The notes under the pieces: model-generated | The model's input: only the letters and a program-made list of their open reading frames with translations | What the model was told of the DNA's origin: nothing | Databases searched by the model: none | Source of the DNA: an uncultured Eubacteriales bacterium | GTDB taxonomy: Bacteria; Bacillota; Clostridia; Lachnospirales; Lachnospiraceae | Length of the DNA: 39,590 bases | Assembly (NCBI GenBank): GCA_949292795.1 | Contig: CASFBR010000055.1 | Span: 1-39,590, forward strand | Reading direction: 5' to 3' | Translations under genes and position numbers: made by a program | Shown: piece after piece, positions 7,587 through 15,314 of the stretch | How positions within the stretch are numbered: position 1 is the stretch's first letter | How the letters are laid out: each line of letters begins with the position of its first letter

Positions 7587-7605
7587 AAGCTTCGGCGTCG
7601 GTTAT

Positions 7606-7638
7606 AGTATACTCTTTTTGGAATGATTTTTTTGTCAA
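7606..7638 (-). promoter_or_regulatory. spoIIG-type promoter with long spacer and 0A-like box
   Basis: On the minus strand a perfect TTGACA (7638-7633) and TATACT (7611-7606) are separated by 21 bp rather than 17. The Bacillus subtilis spoIIG promoter, used by sigma-A with Spo0A~P, also has consensus-like hexamers with an over-long 22-bp spacer. The -35 overlaps TTTGACA, one base from the 0A box TTCGACA. A second box is not clear. Confidence 0.7.
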
Positions 7639-7678
7639 AACAGCGGCTGCGCGTCCCTATTGGTTATCTACGCTTTTT

Positions 7679-7858
7679 TCACAGTTTCGCGGCAGAGCCG
7701 TCCAGCCGGCGGATCATCCGGTCCGATACCGCACGGATACCGTAGATAAGCAGCAGAAGGATGCCCAGGGGGATCGCCAGTACGGCTACCAGCCAGATCA
7801 GCAGCCAGGCGACAATATTACAGCAGATTTTTTTGAATTGAAGAAATTGACGTGACAT
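7679..7858 (-). CDS. 59-aa single-span membrane protein, unknown function
   Basis: A short frame running from ATG (7858) to TGA (7679), with GAGGTGG 7 bases before the start. The product begins MSRQFLQFKKICCN. One hydrophobic helix spans about residues 15-40 (rich in Leu, Ile, Val, Trp), followed by a positively charged tail (IRAVSDRMIRRLDG). By the positive-inside rule both ends are basic, so topology is unclear. I do not recognise the family. It sits between ftsZ and spoIIGA on the same strand, about 70 bp upstream of the spoIIGA promoter. A possible extended -10 (TGCTACAAT, TACAAT at 7937-7932) lies upstream. A division or sporulation link is only suggested by position. Confidence 0.65.
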   Translation of the reverse strand: MSRQFLQFKKICCNIVAWLLIWLVAVLAIPLGILLLLIYGIRAVSDRMIRRLDGSAAKL

Positions 7859-8005
7859 ATCGATCCACCTCTTTTTAAATTAGCCATGCGTTTCTTTCAG
7901 CCGGCCATGTATGCATCGGATTTACAGGCTTATTGTAGCAAAACGCAGGCGCCGGGCGCTATCGATTCGCCTTACAATTTATCCGTCAAATCTTACAAAT
8001 ATGCA

Positions 8006-8050
8006 ACACAGCCGCAGGAGCGACCATTCTGATCGCTCCTGCGGCTGTGT
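8006..8050 (-). terminator. Long perfect hairpin after ftsZ
   Basis: An 18-bp perfect inverted repeat (8006-8023 with 8033-8050, loop of 9) begins 27 bp past the ftsZ stop. There is no strong T-run, so it may be a terminator aided by stem strength, or a 3' stabiliser. It shares the ACAGCCGCAG arm with the hairpin after nrdR. Confidence 0.6.
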
Positions 8051-8076
8051 ATTTAAGTTATCACTGACAATATAAA

Positions 8077-9216
8077 TTATTTCTTCTGTAAGAAGCTTGG
8101 AATCTGGATCGTGCTTCCGGTGGGCGCATCCTTTCTCGGCGCAAAGCTTGGCTGAACCGGATGAGAAGCGGCACCGCTTCTGAAAGCCCCGGAGGAAGCT
8201 CCTGCAAATCCCGGCTTTGGCTTATCTGCCTTCTTTGTATAGGCAGCGCCCTGGCCTGCGCTGGCCTGTTCCTCAAGCCCTGTGGCAATGACTGTGATCT
8301 TTGCGGTATCCGGTGTGGAATCGTCATACATCGCACCAAAGATGATGTTTGCAGACTCTCCTGCCAGCTCCTCCACATAAGTTGCAGCTTCATTTGCCTC
8401 GATCAGGCCGATGTCACCGGAGATATTGATGATAATGTCGGTCGCGCCCTCGATGGTCGTCTCAAGCAGCGGGCTTGTGATTGCCTGCTTAACGGCGTCA
8501 ATGGCCTTGTCATCCCCGTGGCCTTCGCCGATACCGATATGCGCGATACCTTTATCCTTCATAACGGTCTGAATATCGGCAAAGTCAAGATTGATCAGAC
8601 CGGGCAGATTAATCAGGTCCGTGATGCCCTGAACGCCCTGCTGGAGCACTTCATCTGCCTTCTTTAAAGCTTCCGGCATGCTTGTTCTGCGGTCAACGAT
8701 CTCAAGCAGCTTATCATTGGGGATAACGATCAATGTATCTACATTCGCTTTCAGGCGTTCGATTCCCTGAAGCGCGTTGTTCATACGCTGTTTTGCCTCA
8801 AATCTGAAAGGCTTTGTAACAACGCCGACGGTAAGAATACCCATCTCCTTTGCAATGCCGGCAATGACCGGTGCTGCGCCGGTTCCGGTGCCGCCGCCCA
8901 TACCGCATGTAACAAAGACCCTATCGGCGCCTTTCATGATCTCGGCAAGGTCCTCCTGATTCTCCTCGGCCGCCTTGGCTCCAACCTCAGGCTTCGCCCC
9001 GGCGCCAAGACCCTTCGTTAGCTTTTCTCCGATCTGTACAAGCTGACCGGCCTTACATAGCTGCAATGCCTGTTTATCTGTATTAATACCGATAAATTCC
9101 ACACCAACAATACTTTCATCGACCATTCGGTTTACTGCATTATTACCGGCGCCGCCCACACCGATGACAAGAATTTTAGCGGCAGAGTCCATTTCGTTTG
9201 TTTTTATCTCAAGCAA
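8077..9216 (-). CDS. ftsZ: Cell division protein FtsZ
   Basis: Tubulin-like GTPase that polymerises into the division ring and recruits the septal machinery. The 379-aa protein has the nucleotide-binding [13 protein letters not shown] near residue 20, the tubulin signature [13 protein letters not shown] near 107, the T7 loop NLDFADI, a variable linker with KADKPKPGF, and a C-terminal peptide ending [10 protein letters not shown], the usual partner-binding tail. The start is TTG at 9216 with AGGAGG 8 bases upstream; the later in-frame ATG (MDSAAK) has no SD. It is the last dcw gene here and has its own promoter at 9267-9295. No ftsA is present nearby. Confidence 0.98.
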   Translation of the reverse strand: MLEIKTNEMDSAAKILVIGVGGAGNNAVNRMVDESIVGVEFIGINTDKQALQLCKAGQLVQIGEKLTKGLGAGAKPEVGAKAAEENQEDLAEIMKGADRVFVTCGMGGGTGTGAAPVIAGIAKEMGILTVGVVTKPFRFEAKQRMNNALQGIERLKANVDTLIVIPNDKLLEIVDRRTSMPEALKKADEVLQQGVQGITDLINLPGLINLDFADIQTVMKDKGIAHIGIGEGHGDDKAIDAVKQAITSPLLETTIEGATDIIINISGDIGLIEANEAATYVEELAGESANIIFGAMYDDSTPDTAKITVIATGLEEQASAGQGAAYTKKADKPKPGFAGASSGAFRSGAASHPVQPSFAPRKDAPTGSTIQIPSFLQKK

Positions 9217-9266
9217 GAGTACATCCTCCTTTAATATTAATCTTCTGGTTAAGGCTTCTATATTAT

Positions 9267-9295
9267 ATAATACTTTTTTTTCTTTAAATTTTCAA
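9267..9295 (-). promoter_or_regulatory. Sigma-A promoter of ftsZ
   Basis: On the minus strand TTGAAA (9295-9290), a 17-bp A-rich spacer and TATTAT (9272-9267) lie in the 89-bp ftsQ-ftsZ gap. It would give FtsZ expression independent of the upstream dcw genes. Confidence 0.65.
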
Positions 9296-9305
9296 CTACT
9301 ATTTA

Positions 9306-10199
9306 TCATTCTTTCGTAAAAATTATGGAATCCTTTGACGGGTCATAATTTTCCAGATGCAGCGTTCCCTTCAGGCCTTCAAGCTCCGGCAAAAGGTTGT
9401 GCAGCTCGGTCACCTTATCCTCCAGATAGTCACTGCCTCCGAGCATAACCTGAATATCGCCCATCGTCAGGCTCATCGTCAAATCCCCGGAAAATCGGAC
9501 CGTATCAACGGACATCTCATATTTTTTAAGAAGGAGTGTAAGATTCAGCAGTGGATTGTAAATTGTTGTATCTGTTACATTCAACATCTGATTCAGCTGC
9601 GGCTCTTCATATTCCAGCCCTTCGATAAGCGGCACATCCTCCTGGCATACATCGCTGATTTCGCAGACAATACCATCGGTATCAATATAAATATAGCGTT
9701 CACCGTCTTTAATGCAGCCGGTAACGATCTTTTCCACAACCTCGATGTTGATCGTATCGGCGCCGCCTATATCCATATAGATTCCATCAAGAAACGGTAT
9801 GCCTTCCACATCCATATCTTTATGCTGGAGATAGAAAATAATCGTGTTATGATACTGCTCATCATATTGGATCAGATCAAGTATCTCCTCTTTTGTATAA
9901 CGGCTGTTTCCGGTCACATTGACCGTCTTTAGCCGAAATCCAAATACAAAGATCAGCGCCAGTACTGCCAGTATCGCAAGTACGATCACAAACCGCCGCA
10001 GCAGCTTTTTAAGCCGCGCTTTCCTGCGCTCCATGCGCATCTGCTGACCCCGAAGCGCTGCCGGGCTCAAAGGAATTTTCTTCCTTTTTGGCCGCTTCGC
10101 CCGCCGGTGTCCTTTCCCCTGCGGTCCTTCACGGCTGTGTCTTTTAATCTGCGCGGCGTCCGCTTTATTGTGCTGTTGTTTTTCTGCATGTTTTTCCAT
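9306..10199 (-). CDS. ftsQ: Cell division protein FtsQ/DivIB
   Basis: Bitopic divisome protein that forms a complex with FtsL and FtsB/DivIC and regulates septal wall synthesis. The 297 aa comprise a strongly basic cytoplasmic part (1-69), one membrane helix (about 70-88), a POTRA domain starting LKTVNVTGNSRYTKEEIL (about 90-160), and a beta-rich extracellular domain. The start ATG at 10199 has AGGTGAT 6 bases ahead. It lies 16 bp after murA and before ftsZ, the standard place in this cluster. Sequence conservation in this family is low, so the call rests on the POTRA motif, topology and position. Confidence 0.9.
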   Translation of the reverse strand: MEKHAEKQQHNKADAAQIKRHSREGPQGKGHRRAKRPKRKKIPLSPAALRGQQMRMERRKARLKKLLRRFVIVLAILAVLALIFVFGFRLKTVNVTGNSRYTKEEILDLIQYDEQYHNTIIFYLQHKDMDVEGIPFLDGIYMDIGGADTINIEVVEKIVTGCIKDGERYIYIDTDGIVCEISDVCQEDVPLIEGLEYEEPQLNQMLNVTDTTIYNPLLNLTLLLKKYEMSVDTVRFSGDLTMSLTMGDIQVMLGGSDYLEDKVTELHNLLPELEGLKGTLHLENYDPSKDSIIFTKE

Positions 10200-10215
10200 A
10201 AAAATATCACCTGTT

Positions 10216-11466
10216 TTAAACCTTACAGATCTTCGCGCCCAACTGACTTAAGTCTCTGCAAATATCTTCGTAGCCCCGTTCAATATAGTCCGGGCGCCCA
10301 ACCAGCGTATTGCCCTCTGCCATTAAACCGGCAATCACAAGCGCAGCCCCGCCCCGCAGGTCGCAGGCTTCCACAGCACAGCCATGAAGGGGCGTGCCGC
10401 CGCGGATTACCGCTTTGTTCTGTTCAATGCCTATATCGGCACCCATTTTGAGCAGCCAGGGCACGATCTTAAAACGATCCTCGAAAATTTCTTCGCAGAT
10501 CACACTCGTTCCCCGGGCCGCCGTAAGACAGACCATGAGCTGAGACTGCATATCTGTCGGAAAGCCCGGAAATGGCTGCGTATGGATACATTCTGCCGGC
10601 AGCAGAAGCGGCGGTGCGATCACGCGGACCTGACGGTTTTTCAGGACAATGCCGCAGCCCATGTCTGCCAGCACATCCAGCGTTGGCCCAAGGTCCCTTG
10701 TACCCACATCCACGGCAGTCACATCACCGCCGGTCGCCGCAGCGGCCGCCAGATAAGTGCCTGCTACAATGCGGTCCGGCATCACCCGATAAGCAATACT
10801 CCGAAGCCGCTTCACACCGTGTATGATAATGCAGCCAGTACCCATGCCGTGAATATCGGCACCCATGGCATTAAGGAACAGGCATAAATCAATAATCTCC
10901 GGCTCCTTGGCCGCATGACGGATGACCGTCGTATCCTCTGCCAGCACCGCGGCAAGAATCACATTTTCCGTAGCCCCAACACTTGGGTATGGAAAATCGA
11001 CTGTGCTCCCGCGCAGCCCTGTTGTCTGGCACTCCAGACCTCTGTCACTGCTTCGGATGCAGACATTCATTGCTTCCAGCGCCTTTAAATGAATATCCAC
11101 CGGCCGCTTGCCGATGCAGCATCCGCCCGGCCATGGAATACTCACATAATGAAGCCGTCCAAGCGCCGCCCCCATAAGCATCACTGAAGAGCGCATCGCT
11201 GACGCGTCTGCCTCCGAGATTTCTCCGGTCAATGCCGGGGACGTGTCCACCGTCACATGATCCGGATGCATCTGCGTATGACAGCCCATCGCTTCCAGTA
11301 TTTTTAACATATTATAAACATCCCGTATATGGGGACAGTTATAAAGCTTTGTCTCTCCGTGGGCAAGAAGGCAGGCCGCCAGCATCGGCAGCGCCGCATT
11401 TTTCGAGCCCTGGATGTGTATTTCTCCGTTAAGGGGGCTTCCTCCCTGAATGCTCACACAAGCCAT
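10216..11466 (-). CDS. murA: UDP-GlcNAc 1-carboxyvinyltransferase MurA
   Basis: Transfers enolpyruvate from PEP to UDP-GlcNAc, the first committed step of peptidoglycan synthesis, in the cytoplasm. The 416-aa protein has GSKNAALP near residue 20, GGCCIGKRPVDIHL (the fosfomycin-target Cys aligns to Cys116), the repeated inside-out barrel halves, and GFPTDMQSQLM near the C-terminus. The track-length start is GTG at 11475, but GGAGG lies 8 bases before the ATG at 11466, which begins MACVSIQGGSPLNG. It occupies the slot between ftsW and ftsQ that usually holds murG in related genomes. Firmicutes often carry two MurA paralogues; which one this is cannot be told here. Confidence 0.95.
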   Translation of the reverse strand: MACVSIQGGSPLNGEIHIQGSKNAALPMLAACLLAHGETKLYNCPHIRDVYNMLKILEAMGCHTQMHPDHVTVDTSPALTGEISEADASAMRSSVMLMGAALGRLHYVSIPWPGGCCIGKRPVDIHLKALEAMNVCIRSSDRGLECQTTGLRGSTVDFPYPSVGATENVILAAVLAEDTTVIRHAAKEPEIIDLCLFLNAMGADIHGMGTGCIIIHGVKRLRSIAYRVMPDRIVAGTYLAAAAATGGDVTAVDVGTRDLGPTLDVLADMGCGIVLKNRQVRVIAPPLLLPAECIHTQPFPGFPTDMQSQLMVCLTAARGTSVICEEIFEDRFKIVPWLLKMGADIGIEQNKAVIRGGTPLHGCAVEACDLRGGAALVIAGLMAEGNTLVGRPDYIERGYEDICRDLSQLGAKICKV

Positions 11467-11571
11467 GGCAGGCACCTCCGGAGTCTATGCTCTACCTTAC
11501 TATATGCGCCCGCAGCGCTGAAGGTGCCATCTATGCGAAACTGCCTGCCATTTCTTTTTTATATGGCAGCC

Positions 11572-12726
11572 TCAGCCCTCCATCCGTATCTGGCGGGATA
11601 CGCCAAGAACCAAGCCGATCTCACATACAAGGATCGCCACACTTGTACCGCCATAGCTGATAAAGGGGAGCGTAATTCCTGTGTTGGGAATAAAATTGGT
11701 TGCCACCGCAATATTGATAAATGCCTGGATGCCGATCTGAGTCATAATGCCGACTACGAGAAGGGCGCCAAACAAATCCGGCGCATTATTGGCAATGATC
11801 ATACACCGCCAAAGCAAAAGGACAAAAAGTAAAATAATCGCCACTGCCCCGAATAATCCAAGCTCCTCGCAGATAATCCCGAAAATCATATCGTTGTGGG
11901 CTTCCGGCAGATAATCAAGCTTTTGGATGCTCTGACCGAGCCCTTTCCCGAAAATACCGCCGGAGCCAATGGCATAAAGCGACTGGCGGATCTGATAAGC
12001 GTAATCATCCGTCTCCACATTGAGCCAGGCTGTAATACGGCCCATACGGTAAGAAAACATCAGCAGGCCGGCTACAAGGCCGACGATACACAGACCGATG
12101 ATTGCCACAAACGGCTTATACCGGTCGCTGGCCACAAACACAATCACAAATGTAATTCCGAGCAGAATCATGGCGGTACTTAAGTTTGTCAGCACGACAA
12201 CAAAGACCATGGGCGCTGCCAGTAAAAACACTTTAATAATGCCGCCGAAGGTGTGCAGGCTTTTTACAGTCCGGCTGCATACAAAGGCCAGGAACAAAAT
12301 CAGCGCCACCTTGGACACCTCCGAAGGCTGAAACTGAATCGGTCCGATTGCAATCCACCGGCTCTGTCCATGGCTTTCCGAACCGACGCCGATAAACGGC
12401 GTCAATATCTGGATGATCAGCATAACGATATAGGCAAAAAAAGCGAATTTTGCAAAAAAGTGATAATCAAAACGGCTGATAACGATCGCGCCCACAAACC
12501 CTAAAAGGGCTAACAGCCCCTGACGGAACACATAGTAATAGGAATCCCCGTTATTTTCTATGGATGATGTGTAGGCCGTCGTGCTGTAAATCATCACAAG
12601 CCCAAAGCATACAAGGAAAATAACAATAAAAAACAGGCTATAATCAAAAAAACGTTCCTGACGGTGCTTCCTGGCACTTCGGCGCTTTAGGGGCGCCTTT
12701 ACTGTCTGTATCTGGTTTTTTTCCAT
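11572..12726 (-). CDS. ftsW: SEDS glycosyltransferase FtsW (SpoVE-like)
   Basis: Polymerises lipid II into glycan strands at the septum together with a class B PBP. The 384-aa product is a multi-span membrane protein (about 10 helices) with a basic N-terminus and the SEDS signatures SRWIAIGPIQFQPSE, GSGGIFGKGLGQS, LPEAHNDMIF (containing the catalytic-type Asp) and GITLPFISYGGTS. GGGAGTGAT precedes the ATG. It lies 73 bp after murD and before murA. In spore formers the dcw FtsW homologue may serve vegetative division, spore cortex synthesis (SpoVE), or both; sequence alone does not decide. Confidence 0.95.
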   Translation of the reverse strand: MEKNQIQTVKAPLKRRSARKHRQERFFDYSLFFIVIFLVCFGLVMIYSTTAYTSSIENNGDSYYYVFRQGLLALLGFVGAIVISRFDYHFFAKFAFFAYIVMLIIQILTPFIGVGSESHGQSRWIAIGPIQFQPSEVSKVALILFLAFVCSRTVKSLHTFGGIIKVFLLAAPMVFVVVLTNLSTAMILLGITFVIVFVASDRYKPFVAIIGLCIVGLVAGLLMFSYRMGRITAWLNVETDDYAYQIRQSLYAIGSGGIFGKGLGQSIQKLDYLPEAHNDMIFGIICEELGLFGAVAIILLFVLLLWRCMIIANNAPDLFGALLVVGIMTQIGIQAFINIAVATNFIPNTGITLPFISYGGTSVAILVCEIGLVLGVSRQIRMEG

Positions 12727-12799
12727 TTATATCACTCCCTGACAGCCGGCATGACAGCGGCTTAAAGCGCGCAGCCGGCCATGACCGCCGCGCCCCGCT

Positions 12800-14163
12800 T
12801 TAATCCGCCAGTTGATGAACATAGTCTTTAAAGAGCCTGCCGCGCTCCTCATAATTTTTAAACATTCCCCAGCTCGCACATGCCGGCGACAGCAGCACGG
12901 CATCCCCGGGGCAGGCATGAGCGGCGCAAAGCTCCACTGCTTCTTTAAGGGACTCTGCCCGGAGGATGGCGTTAAAGCCATGCGCTCTTGCACATGCCTC
13001 GATCTGATCGGCGGTCTGTCCGAGAAGCACAAGCAGCTTCACCTTATCTCCAAAGGAATCGATCCATTCGTCATACTCGGACTGTTTATCATAGCCGCCG
13101 CCAATGAGGATGGTCGGCCGCACCATCGCCTCCACAGCCTTGATTGCCGCGTCGGGATTGGTACCCTTGGAATCGTTATAGTAGCTGACGCCTTTTTTCT
13201 GCGTCACAAATTCAATTCGGTGCTCCACAGCCTTAAACTCCGTAAGCACTTTAAAGACCACGTTTTGTGCAACGCCAAGACAGCGGGCAATCGCTACCGC
13301 AGCCATGACATTTTCCATATTATGTACGCCCAGAATGTTTAAATCATCGGCATTGCAGATATGCTCGCTCTGATGATCATGGGCATAGCGTATTTCTCCG
13401 TCTTTAAAATAATAGCCTTCCTCAAGCACATGGCGTGCGGAAAAAAAGATCACCTGAGCCTTTGTGTCGTTTGCCATGGCACGGGTCACTTCATCGTCAT
13501 AGTTAAGCACTGTAAAATCCTGACTGGTCTGATTTTCAAAAATACGCTTTTTGTATTAATATAACATTCCATCGTATGATGGCGGTTCAGATGATCCGGC
13601 GTAATATTTAAAACAGCGCTCACATGGGGATGGAAGTCCTCCACAGTCTCCAGCTGAAAGCTGGAAATTTCCGCCACCGTCACGCTGTCATCGGTCGTTT
13701 CCAGTGCTCTTTGTGTATAGGAGTGACCGATATTTCCCACAACAAAAACCGAATCAAACCAGGCGGACAAAATCTGCCCGGTCAGCGCTGTGGTCGTTGT
13801 TTTACCGTTGGTTCCTGTGATCGCTGCCAGCGTCCCCTTCGCATAGTGCCAGGCCAGCTCGATCTCGCCCCAGACCTTCACGCCGCCGGCTTTAAGCGCC
13901 AATACAAACGGCGCATCCACCGGAACACCGGGACTTAACACAGCAAGCGCCAGCGTCCGGATCGTCTCCTCAGAAAGCGCGCCGGTCAACACCCGGACAT
14001 TGGTCACCGGGACATCAAAACGCGAAAGAATCTCCTCCTGCGTCAGGGCTTCATTGCTGTCATATAAAATAATCTCTGCCCCCACAGCCATGAGCAGCTT
14101 TGTCGCACCGATACCGCTGATTCCCGTACCGGCCACGAGCACTGTTTTATTTTTTAAATCCAT
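12800..14163 (-). pseudogene. murD: MurD, D-glutamate ligase, split by a -1 base frameshift
   Basis: MurD adds D-Glu to UDP-MurNAc-L-Ala using ATP. Two overlapping frames together make one MurD. 14163 to about 13552 gives the N-terminal Rossmann part and the P-loop GTNGKTTTTAL (about residue 115) through NITPDHLNRHHTMECYINTK. 13548 back to 12800 continues VLNYDDEVTRA... through the ligase C-terminal domain with NDSKGTNPDAAI, ILIGGGYDKQ and LLSPACASWGMF. The break is in a run of five A (plus-strand T5, 13548-13552); a sixth A would restore INTKKRIFENQTSQDF and a 454-aa protein. MurD is essential, so a consensus error, a recent mutation, or -1 slippage on the A-run are the options. GAGGAAA precedes the ATG. 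Confidence 0.9.
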
Positions 14164-14190
14164 TGTATTTTCCTCCGTTGTGCAAATACG

Positions 14191-15174
14191 TTACAATGCC
14201 AGAAATCCGATCACACATAAAACAGCCGTCACAATGGCAAATACTGCCACGACCTTTGTCTCTGCCCAGCCGCACAGCTCAAAATGGTGGTGGATCGGGG
14301 CCATTTTAAAAATACGTTTTCCGTGAGTCGCCTTAAAATAAGTCACCTGAAGGATGTCCGATAAAATCTCCACAAGATAGACCAGTCCCACAATGGCAAT
14401 AAAGATCGGCATATTCATCATATAGGCCATCGATGCCACAAAGCCGCCCAGCGCAAGGGAACCGGTATCGCCCATAAATACCCGGGCCGGGTGCGCATTA
14501 AAGAGCAAAAAGCCGAGAAGCGCGCCCATGACCGCACCGGCAGCCGGATGCAGTCCGCTTCCTACTGCCACTGAAACGACAAGGAAAAATGCCGCCACAA
14601 GTACCGTGACATTGGACAGCAGCCCATCCAGCCCGTCGGTGAGGTTCGTCCCGTTGACCGTGCCAAGCATAATGATAAACAGCGCCGGCACATAAATCCA
14701 CAGCGGCAGGTCCAGATACAGTCCGTCCTTTACACCTCCGGTAAAAGGAATCAGCATCTTTGTGCCGACACCGCTGTAACGGATCAGATAAAAAGCAAAC
14801 ACTGCAGTGACGATGATCTGTGCGATGAGCTTTTGTATTTCCGTCAGTCCAAGATTTCTTTTCTTTACAACCTTAATATAATCGTCCAAAAATCCAATGA
14901 TGCCAAAACCCAGCGTCGTAAACAGAACCGGTATGATCTTCGGATAATCTTTTACAAAAAACAATGACGCAATCATTGCCGCCAGCAAAAATATAATTCC
15001 GCCCATTGTCGGCGTTCCTGACTTTTTCTGATGCGCCTTGGGGCCCTCCTCCCGGATATACTGGCCGAATTTCAGCCGGTGAAGCCACGGGATCACAATC
15101 GGGCCGAGAACGGCACTGATTGCAAATGCAATAAGTATTGGCAGCAAAATGGAATATTTCAGATCGGAAAACAT
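14191..15174 (-). CDS. mraY: Phospho-MurNAc-pentapeptide transferase MraY
   Basis: Integral membrane enzyme that joins phospho-MurNAc-pentapeptide to undecaprenyl phosphate to make lipid I. The 327-aa product has about 10 helices and the family motifs EEGPKAHQKKSGTPTMGG, FLDDYIKVVKKRNLGL, NLTDGLDGL and the histidine cluster APIHHHFELCG. A longer reading to 15306 exists, but the homologous start is MFSDLKYSILLP at 15174, with GAGGTAAGG just ahead. A good promoter lies upstream at 15230-15258, so mraY and the downstream genes can be expressed apart from the PBPs. murD follows after 27 bp. Confidence 0.97.
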   Translation of the reverse strand: MFSDLKYSILLPILIAFAISAVLGPIVIPWLHRLKFGQYIREEGPKAHQKKSGTPTMGGIIFLLAAMIASLFFVKDYPKIIPVLFTTLGFGIIGFLDDYIKVVKKRNLGLTEIQKLIAQIIVTAVFAFYLIRYSGVGTKMLIPFTGGVKDGLYLDLPLWIYVPALFIIMLGTVNGTNLTDGLDGLLSNVTVLVAAFFLVVSVAVGSGLHPAAGAVMGALLGFLLFNAHPARVFMGDTGSLALGGFVASMAYMMNMPIFIAIVGLVYLVEILSDILQVTYFKATHGKRIFKMAPIHHHFELCGWAETKVVAVFAIVTAVLCVIGFLAL

Positions 15175-15229
15175 GTACCTTACCTCGCTTGTTATGTTTT
15201 TAATGGGGCTCATCGTCCCCCGGCACCCT

Positions 15230-15258
15230 ATTATAGTACAAAAGCACTTTATTGTAAA
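15230..15258 (-). promoter_or_regulatory. Sigma-A promoter upstream of mraY
   Basis: On the minus strand TTTACA (15258-15253) and a perfect TATAAT (15235-15230) are 17 bp apart, in the 140-bp gap between the PBP gene and mraY. Confidence 0.7.
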
Positions 15259-15314
15259 GCTTGCGCCGCCTGTAAAACCGGGCCGGCTACCCGTGCGGCG
15301 CCACATTGCGCGTA

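Noticed and set aside
7586-7605. Leaderless translation of spoIIGA from the ATG at 7586
   Set aside because: Not excluded, but a 13-nt leader without SD next to a perfect internal SD makes it the weaker reading.
11545-11569. Hairpin just past the ftsW stop as a terminator
   Set aside because: The stem is 7 bp with an A-rich loop and no T-run, and murA follows in the same operon.
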